From an uncultured Flavobacteriia bacterium (GTDB lineage Bacteria; Bacteroidota; Bacteroidia; Flavobacteriales_D; Crocinitomicaceae): a DNA stretch of 10,784 bases. Positions within the stretch are counted from its first letter, which is position 1. Each line of letters opens with the position of its first letter. Positions 5,811 to 10,784 of this stretch are shown here, piece by piece. The notes under the pieces were generated by a model. It ran no database searches. It was not told where the DNA came from and saw only the letters and a list, made by a program, of their open reading frames with translations. The position numbers and the translations under genes are program-made. The stretch is from the NCBI GenBank assembly GCA_903887095.1, contig CAISOQ010000151.1, forward strand, positions 1-10,784, written 5' to 3'.

Positions 5811-7845
5811 TTTTGGCCTTGCGGCTATAATACTTAAACGTTTCTAATTGTGCATGGAACGGTTTTCCGTTAATTGCAGGACGATATTGGTTCACAAGAT
5901 CTTTTCTGATCAAGCGTGATTTAACACTTCCTTTCCACTGGTAATCAAACAACAAATCAATTTCTTTACGAATTTCTGGCGAATAAACAGGACATCCGAC
6001 CTCCACTCTTTTATCTAAATTTCGTTCCATCCAATCCGCCGAAGTAATGAAATAGTGCGGTTGACCATTGTTCCCAAAAATCATGAAACGTGAATGTTCA
6101 AGGTAACGATCGACAATGCTAATTACTTCTATATTTTCACTCAAGTTTTTTACACCAGGAATCAAAGAACAAATACCTCTGACAATCATTTGAATTTTTA
6201 CTCCCGCAGTACTTGCCTCGTATAATTTTTCAATCATTTTTCGGTCGGTAACGTTGTTGAGTTTGATTCGAATAAATCCTTTTTTACCATTTTTGGCATG
6301 ATTTATTTCCTGATCGATGAATTGAGTAATTTTTCTACGCGTATTAAATGGGGAAACCATTAAATGCTTAAAAAGAGGCCTTTCAAGGCTATTTTCCATT
6401 AAACGAAATACCCTTTGCACCTCTTTAGATATGCCCGGATCTTTTGTAAATATTCCAAGATCACTATAAATCAACGAAGATCGTTCATTGAAATTACCGG
6501 TTCCAATATACGTAATCAATTGTTCGGCACCCTCATCCTTTCTTGTAATTTGCATCAATTTCGAATGCACTTTCAAATCCTGAATGCCATAAATTACTTT
6601 GGCACCATTCTCTTTTAAAAGGTTGGCCCAATAAAGATTGTGTTCCTCATCAAATCGGGCTTGCAATTCAAGGATTACAGTAACTTTTTTTCCATTGAAA
6701 ACTGCGGCCATTAAGGCATTCATCACCTGCGAATGATATGCAACACGATAAATATTTATTTTGATTGCAGATACAAAAGGATCTATCGCAGCTTCCCTTA
6801 AAAGATCGACGACATAATCAAAGCGCTGATAGGGGAAATTAAGCATGACGTCCTTTTTCAGAACTTGTTTTATTAAACTTCGGTGTCCTTCCAAATGCGG
6901 GTGTGTATTTGGGGGTTGTGGTTTATACAGCAAGCGTTTTTTATCGAAAGAGGGAAAAGACATAAAGTCTTTAAAATTGTGGTACTTACCTCCGGGAATC
7001 GTATTCACACCTAATCTAAGTCCGAGTGCTTTCAACAAATGATCAAGTAAATCCTTGGGCATCCGTTCATCGTATACAAAACGAACTGGTTTACCGAGCC
7101 TGCGTTGCTTTAAACTCTTTTCAATTTTTTCTAGGAATGAAACGGAGATATCATCATCTAAATCCAACTCGGCATCTCTCGTAAATTTAAAAGTATATGC
7201 TTCTATTTTTTGAAAGTTGAAAATTGAAAAGATTTTCTCGAGGTTCAAACGAATCACATCATCCAACAATATGACATAATCATTTTTTCTATCCTTCATC
7301 AAATAAAATCTGGAAAAACCAGGAGGTATTTGAATCAATGCAAATTTTGTTTTCTTGTCTTTCTCTGAAACTATCTTTACCGCTAGGTAAATACTCGAAT
7401 CTTTTAGCTTTGGAAAAGGTGCCTTTTTATCCAACATGATTGGAACAATGGCATGCTTCAGTTTCAATTCAAAAAATGACTCAAGTTCTTTTTTATGGGT
7501 TTCATTAACAGAATTTTCGTCAACTTGAAATATTCCCGATTGCGCCAACTCCTCAAAAATCTGCTTGTATGCCAGTTCAAACTTTTCTTGTTGGACTAAA
7601 ACTGTTTTTCTGATTTGTGTATAAAGTTCAGTAGGGGTGCCTTTGAATCCATCCACCTGTTTCTTCTTAACTGCAATCATCCTGCGAAGATTGGCAACGC
7701 GAACACGAAAAAATTCATCCAAATTATTTGAATAAATCCCTAGAAAACGCATTCGTTCTATCGTCGGCACACGCGTGTCCATTGCTTCTTGCAGCACACG
7801 CTCATTAAAACTAAGCCAGCTTAACTCCCGATTGATTAAGTTCAT
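5803..7845 (-). CDS. ppk1: Polyphosphate kinase 1
   Basis: The 680-residue enzyme reversibly polymerises the gamma phosphate of ATP into polyphosphate and is usually associated with the inner membrane face. The order of PPK1 domains is intact: the N-terminal segment NRELSWLSFNERVLQEA (5-21) and SNNLDEFFRVRVA (39-51), a middle domain, ILELQARFDEEHNLYWA (391-407), and the two phospholipase-D-like C-terminal domains. The two active-site histidines are present: H427 in LKVHSKL (the autophosphorylated His, H435 in E. coli) and H584 in YLEHSRFMIF (H592 in E. coli). ITSADWMERNLDKRVEV near 600-616 is also diagnostic. The length is normal. The ATG at 7845 gives the family N-terminus. The upstream gap (110 bases) holds the terminator of the preceding gene; I see no perfect promoter box, the closest being GATTTTTG a few bases before the start. 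Confidence 0.97.
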   Translation of the reverse strand: MNLINRELSWLSFNERVLQEAMDTRVPTIERMRFLGIYSNNLDEFFRVRVANLRRMIAVKKKQVDGFKGTPTELYTQIRKTVLVQQEKFELAYKQIFEELAQSGIFQVDENSVNETHKKELESFFELKLKHAIVPIMLDKKAPFPKLKDSSIYLAVKIVSEKDKKTKFALIQIPPGFSRFYLMKDRKNDYVILLDDVIRLNLEKIFSIFNFQKIEAYTFKFTRDAELDLDDDISVSFLEKIEKSLKQRRLGKPVRFVYDERMPKDLLDHLLKALGLRLGVNTIPGGKYHNFKDFMSFPSFDKKRLLYKPQPPNTHPHLEGHRSLIKQVLKKDVMLNFPYQRFDYVVDLLREAAIDPFVSAIKINIYRVAYHSQVMNALMAAVFNGKKVTVILELQARFDEEHNLYWANLLKENGAKVIYGIQDLKVHSKLMQITRKDEGAEQLITYIGTGNFNERSSLIYSDLGIFTKDPGISKEVQRVFRLMENSLERPLFKHLMVSPFNTRRKITQFIDQEINHAKNGKKGFIRIKLNNVTDRKMIEKLYEASTAGVKIQMIVRGICSLIPGVKNLSENIEVISIVDRYLEHSRFMIFGNNGQPHYFITSADWMERNLDKRVEVGCPVYSPEIRKEIDLLFDYQWKGSVKSRLIRKDLVNQYRPAINGKPFHAQLETFKYYSRKAKII

Positions 7846-7906
7846 CTTGCAAAAATCAACATTTTAAACTCCTGTAATGTTGTTATTGTGTTAATTTAAA
7901 GTAAAC

Positions 7907-7930
7907 AAAAAAGCCGTTTAATTAAACGGC
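7907..7930 (-). terminator. Intrinsic terminator of the lipoprotein gene
   Basis: GCCGTTTAATTAAACGGC (7913-7930) is a perfect 18-base palindrome (9-base arms, so a 7-bp stem with a 4-base loop in practice). On the minus strand it is followed by six T residues (7912-7907). It lies 25 bases beyond the lipoprotein stop and before ppk1, which implies that ppk1 has its own promoter. Confidence 0.88.
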
Positions 7931-7955
7931 CTTTGAAAGAATGTGTAGAAACAAA

Positions 7956-8489
7956 CTATACTTTCATTCCTTTTACTACCCTATCTTTTCTTTTTGTTTT
8001 TTGTAAGTTTTTACGTTTTACCATTAAGTAGGCATTTCCACTTGTGGACGTTGCAAAATATGGTTCATTGCCGTAATTCAATTTTCCACCTTTCTCTTGT
8101 GTCCAATCAGCCACTAAATAATACTTTGTAGAAGATTGATTTTGGCGAACTCCAAATGAAATTGTTTTACCAACACCAACTTCAAAACGCACCATCAATT
8201 CACCATTCGGCCCGAAATTTTCGAATACACATTTTGTATTGATAGGAATTATTACTCTGTCTTGTTCCTTACTTGAGTTTGTAACTAGTGCCCCATCATC
8301 CGCAGTTCCCTGATTTCCGGATTGTTTACTTTTCTCCATAATAATCGTTGCCGAGGTGAAGAACTGAACCTTTTTAATCTTGTCAGTAGAATTGAGATTG
8401 AATTCATCTCGAATACTATTATCGTATGGAACTTTTACACCACAACTCACAGCGATCACGCTAATCAACAAAATAAAAACGTATTTCAT
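7956..8489 (-). CDS. Lipoprotein of unknown function
   Basis: The 177-residue product (from the ATG at 8489) starts MKYVFILLISVIAVSCGVKV, a signal peptide ending in a lipobox-like AVSC with lipidated Cys at 16. An in-frame ATG at 8531 would add 14 residues and lies upstream of the best promoter, so it is rejected. After a linker comes KKVQFFTSATIIMEK (39-53), a low-complexity stretch (54-75, Ser/Gly/Asn/Asp rich), then a beta-rich core (FGPNGELMVRFEVG at 92-105, TISFGVRQ at 109-116, KYYLVADW at 122-129, GNAYLMVKRK at 151-160), and a strongly basic tail (KRKNLQKTKRKDRVVKGMKV). I recognise no named domain. It is a single-gene unit, with a promoter upstream and a hairpin downstream. Location in the envelope follows from the lipobox; the function is open. 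Confidence 0.85.
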   Translation of the reverse strand: MKYVFILLISVIAVSCGVKVPYDNSIRDEFNLNSTDKIKKVQFFTSATIIMEKSKQSGNQGTADDGALVTNSSKEQDRVIIPINTKCVFENFGPNGELMVRFEVGVGKTISFGVRQNQSSTKYYLVADWTQEKGGKLNYGNEPYFATSTSGNAYLMVKRKNLQKTKRKDRVVKGMKV

Positions 8490-8502
8490 AATCTTTTTTT
8501 GG

Positions 8503-8531
8503 CAAATATAAACATTGCTTGACAAAAACAA
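8503..8531 (-). promoter_or_regulatory. Promoter of the lipoprotein gene
   Basis: On the minus strand TTG (8531-8529) is followed after 18 bases by TATATTTG (8510-8503), a perfect TAnnTTTG box at a consensus spacing. The predicted start of transcription leaves a leader of only about 8-10 bases before the ATG at 8489, and this position also supports that ATG over the upstream one. Confidence 0.6.
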
Positions 8532-8560
8532 TGCCGTAAGATTTCTCTCGAAAATAGCCG

Positions 8561-8568
8561 TAAATTTG
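8561..8568 (+). promoter_or_regulatory. -7 box of the hydrolase/glycosyltransferase operon
   Basis: TAAATTTG is a perfect TAnnTTTG match 16 bases before the hydrolase ATG at 8585. No TTG is found at 17-23 bases upstream, so only half of the promoter is convincing. Confidence 0.45.
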
Positions 8569-8584
8569 AAGTAATTCTTTTACA

Positions 8585-9232
8585 ATGAAAACAACAGTCG
8601 TCACATTTACATTCAACGGATTTCAAGAGAACACCTATTTGCTATTTGACACAGCTAAAAACTGTGTGATTATTGACGCTGGGTGTTACGAACGACAAGA
8701 GCAAAATGAGTTGGTACAATTTATTGAAGACAATGATCTCAACGTTAAAGCATTACTCGGCACACATGCACACATTGACCATGTATTGGGAAATGCATTT
8801 GTAAAACGAACTTTTAATTGCCCCTATTATTTGCATGAAAGAGATCTACCCACGTTGAACGCTATTGATAGTTATGCACATGTTTATGGCTTTCAGGGTT
8901 ATGAAACTTCACCATTACCAGATGTGTTGCTTCAGGGTGGAGAACAACTCGAATTCGGCGGTATAAAGCTCGAAGTGTTATTTACACCAGGTCATGCACC
9001 AGGTCATGTTGTATTTTTCAGTAAAGAGAATAATTTCGTTGTCAACGGAGATGTACTGTTCAATGGCAGTTTTGGTAGAGTTGATTTACCCGGCGGGGAT
9101 TTAGAAACCTTGAAACAATCTATTTTTAACACTATGTTCAGATTGCCTGAAGACACTGTTGTATACTGTGGTCATGGTCCTTCAACAACAATCGGTAAAG
9201 AAAAGCGTTCCAATTATATTCTCAATTTTTAA
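8585..9232 (+). CDS. Metallo-beta-lactamase-fold hydrolase, glyoxalase II-like
   Basis: The 215-residue cytoplasmic protein has the complete zinc-site pattern of the MBL superfamily: THAHIDH at 60-66 (H61, H63, D65, H66), H137 in TPGHAPGHV, D156 in VNGDVLF, and H197 in YCGHGPSTTIGKEK. The last motif and the overall length match the short glyoxalase-II-like hydrolases (YcbL/GloC type), which cleave S-lactoylglutathione or related thioesters. As many Bacteroidota lack glutathione, the real thiol substrate is uncertain. There is no signal peptide. Its stop is followed two bases later by the glycosyltransferase ATG, so the two are co-transcribed. Confidence 0.92.
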   Translation: MKTTVVTFTFNGFQENTYLLFDTAKNCVIIDAGCYERQEQNELVQFIEDNDLNVKALLGTHAHIDHVLGNAFVKRTFNCPYYLHERDLPTLNAIDSYAHVYGFQGYETSPLPDVLLQGGEQLEFGGIKLEVLFTPGHAPGHVVFFSKENNFVVNGDVLFNGSFGRVDLPGGDLETLKQSIFNTMFRLPEDTVVYCGHGPSTTIGKEKRSNYILNF

Positions 9233-9234
9233 AA

Positions 9235-10359
9235 ATGAAAATTGCTGTCAACACCCGCTTTTTACTTTCAGGCAAAATGGAGGGTTTCGGTTGGTACACT
9301 TATGAGATTACCAAACGATTAGTTGAACAACATCCTGAGCACGAATTTATTTTCTTCTTTGACAGACCATATGACCCCAAATTTATTTTTGGATCGAACG
9401 TGACCCCAATCGTGCTTAATCCTCCAGCAAGACATCCGGTTTTATTTATTTACTGGTTTGAATTTGCTATTCGCAAAGCCCTGAAAAAAGTGAAAGCTGA
9501 TGTGTTTTTTTCACCCGATGGTTATCTTTCGCTTCGGTCTAAAACACCTCAAATCAGTGTTATTCACGATATCAATTTTGAGCATTTTCCAAAGGACCTA
9601 CCTTGGTCTGCCCGTGTTTATTTGAGGCACTTTTTTCCTCTATTCGCCCAGAAAGCCGAACATATAATTACAGTTTCTGAATATTCAAAACAAGATATTG
9701 TCGATACATACAATATTTCGCCGCAAAAAATAACTGCTATTTGGAACGGTGCCTCCGATGTGTTTGTTCCAATAAACGAAACTGAACAAGCCTCCATCAA
9801 AGCCAAATATTCATTGGAAAAGTCCTTTTTCTTATTTGTTGGAGCACTTCATCCTAGAAAAAATGTTACTCGGTTAATCCAAGCATTTGCGCTTTTTAAA
9901 GAGAAAACAGATTCGGATCATCAGTTGGTGATTGTTGGATCTTCCTTGTGGAAAAACAAAGCGTATCAACTTATCGTTTCAGATGAAATAAAAAGTGAAA
10001 TTCACTTTACTGGTCACTTGGAACTTAAGGAACTATCGCTTCTGATGGCCGCAGCAGATGCACTTACTTTTGTTCCCTATTTCGAAGGGTTCGGTATACC
10101 TCTCGTGGAGGCAATGAAGTGCGGCACTGCAATTATTAGTGGAGATAAAACATCGCTGCCAGAAGTAGCCGGAGAAGCTGCAATTTATTGTGACCCCTTT
10201 AATGTGGATGATATTGCTCAAAAATTAGAACTTCTTTCAAAGGATAACGCCATGCGCATGCAATTAGAGAATGCTGGCCTTGAAAGAGGAAAAAAATTCA
10301 ATTGGGATAATTCCGCAGAGCAAGTATGGCAAGTAATACAAACTGTTCTTAAAAAATAA
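9235..10359 (+). CDS. Glycosyltransferase family 4 (group 1) protein
   Basis: The 374-residue protein has the two Rossmann domains of a GT-B enzyme. In the C-terminal half VGALHPRKN (202-210) contains the phosphate-contacting R/K residues, and PYFEGFGIPLVEAM (281-294) is the EX7E motif (E284, E292) of family GT4, which retain anomeric configuration and use nucleotide sugars. TSLPEVAGEAAIYCDPF (306-322) is also typical. The N-terminal acceptor domain begins MKIAVNTRFLLSGKMEGFGW, a common GT4 opening with a glycine loop. The acceptor cannot be predicted; cell-surface polysaccharide or lipid glycosylation is likely. It is cytoplasmic or peripheral to the membrane, with no transmembrane helix. 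It is second in the operon with the MBL hydrolase, and its stop codon lies in the terminator stem. Confidence 0.94.
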   Translation: MKIAVNTRFLLSGKMEGFGWYTYEITKRLVEQHPEHEFIFFFDRPYDPKFIFGSNVTPIVLNPPARHPVLFIYWFEFAIRKALKKVKADVFFSPDGYLSLRSKTPQISVIHDINFEHFPKDLPWSARVYLRHFFPLFAQKAEHIITVSEYSKQDIVDTYNISPQKITAIWNGASDVFVPINETEQASIKAKYSLEKSFFLFVGALHPRKNVTRLIQAFALFKEKTDSDHQLVIVGSSLWKNKAYQLIVSDEIKSEIHFTGHLELKELSLLMAAADALTFVPYFEGFGIPLVEAMKCGTAIISGDKTSLPEVAGEAAIYCDPFNVDDIAQKLELLSKDNAMRMQLENAGLERGKKFNWDNSAEQVWQVIQTVLKK

Positions 10360-10394
10360 AGCCGCTAACTAAATCTAGAAAGCGGCTTTATTTT
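10353..10394. terminator. Bidirectional terminator between the glycosyltransferase and the right-edge gene
   Basis: AAAATAAAGCCGCT (10353-10366) pairs perfectly with AGCGGCTTTATTTT (10381-10394), a 14-bp stem with a 14-base loop. The terminal A and T runs give a U-tract in each direction. It embeds the glycosyltransferase stop codon (10357-10359) and lies 14 bases past the stop of the convergent right-edge gene. Confidence 0.9.
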
Positions 10395-10408
10395 ATTATA
10401 CTTTAATA

Positions 10409-10784
10409 TTATTCTGTTTTCAATTCAATATACTGAAATTCATGATACTTTTCTGTGTTTTCAAAATCCTTCTCGTATTTCGGACCTTGAACTATCGTAG
10501 ATACTATCTCAATAATCACTTTGGAAGATAAGTTTTTAGCTTTAAAGTAGGTGTTTAATTCACCTTTAATCTTGTCAGCCCTTGATTTTGCTAATTTATC
10601 ATTGGTTCTAAACGTTGCTGTTGGCACATATGAAGCAGATGACCATATTTTAATAGTCACCTTCTCCCTACCATTGTTCAATTGTGTTTCTAACTTGGAA
10701 ACGAAGTCCAATAATTTACCTTCCTCAACAGTAAGCTTGTTACCATTGTAATCAAAGTAGTGTTTCAATTCAAGATTCTCTGTA
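10409..10784 (-). CDS. C-terminal end of a probable OmpA-like envelope protein (partial)
   Basis: The frame is open to the right edge: 124 full codons are seen, reading TENLELKHYFDYNGNKLTV at the start. The first possible start inside the window is a TTG at 10768, which I take as an internal Leu; the gene most likely continues outside. The visible domain has an OmpA-like alternation of strands and helices: KHYFDYNGNKL (strand), EEGKLLDFVSKLETQLN (helix), KVTIKIWSSASYVPT (strand and loop), NDKLAKSRADKIKGELNTYF (helix with the 'LAKSRAD' pattern of OmpA-like domains), then VIIEIVSTIVQGPKY (strand) and a C-terminal strand. Such domains close many Bacteroidota proteins of the periplasm or outer membrane. 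The canonical peptidoglycan-binding D and R residues are not clearly in place, so the assignment to a branch of the fold is tentative. Confidence 0.7.
   Translation of the reverse strand, partial: TENLELKHYFDYNGNKLTVEEGKLLDFVSKLETQLNNGREKVTIKIWSSASYVPTATFRTNDKLAKSRADKIKGELNTYFKAKNLSSKVIIEIVSTIVQGPKYEKDFENTEKYHEFQYIELKTE

Noticed and set aside
6415..7042. Plus-strand frames opposite ppk1 (6415-6618, 6845-7042)
   Set aside because: They are short antisense shadows of the strongly conserved ppk1 coding sequence, with no start context or family resemblance.
8513..8533. CATTG...CAATG inverted repeat overlapping the lipoprotein promoter
   Set aside because: Arms of five bases with an 11-base spacer are too short to claim as an operator without conservation data.

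Overview
The window is ordinary bacterial chromosome from a member of the Bacteroidota, most likely of the Flavobacteriales (a Crocinitomicaceae/Fluviicola-like lineage is my guess from protein flavour, not a proven placement). The signs are: AT-rich DNA; starts without Shine-Dalgarno sequences; several upstream TAnnTTTG boxes, the Bacteroidota -7 promoter element; secreted proteins with short 'FAQ'-type signal peptides or a lipobox; a DUF2141 protein; a C-terminal-Phe outer-membrane barrel; and a tRNA gene with no encoded CCA. I see no mobile element, CRISPR array, phage gene or defence cassette.

Left part (1-1690). A minus-strand pair holds a YqhD-like iron/zinc alcohol dehydrogenase and, overlapping its stop by one base, the 5' 101 codons of an unrecognised gene that leaves the window at base 1. 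Divergent from them lies tRNA-Ser(GGA), closed by a strong hairpin that also serves the convergent asparaginase gene.

Centre-left (1689-5280). A tight minus-strand operon runs galE > outer-membrane beta-barrel protein > tatD > ansA. Junctions are -8, 3 and 3 bases, so co-transcription and coupled translation are likely. A good TTG-N20-TAACTTTG promoter sits just upstream of galE and predicts a nearly leaderless mRNA.

Centre (5391-7845). A small secreted DUF2141 protein on the plus strand converges on ppk1 (polyphosphate kinase), and the two coding regions overlap by 8 bases with no terminator between them. Upstream of ppk1 a perfect hairpin terminates a minus-strand lipoprotein gene of unknown function.

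Right part (8490-10784). Divergent from the lipoprotein gene, a two-gene plus-strand operon encodes a glyoxalase-II-like metallo-beta-lactamase-fold hydrolase and a GT4 glycosyltransferase. It ends in a bidirectional terminator whose stem contains the glycosyltransferase stop codon. Facing it is the 3' end of a gene for a probable OmpA-like envelope protein that runs off the right edge.

Most genes are housekeeping or envelope functions (polyphosphate, sugar nucleotides, amino-acid catabolism, aldehyde detoxification). The uncharacterised parts are the barrel protein, the lipoprotein and the two truncated edge genes. I did not find a convincing new multi-gene system.
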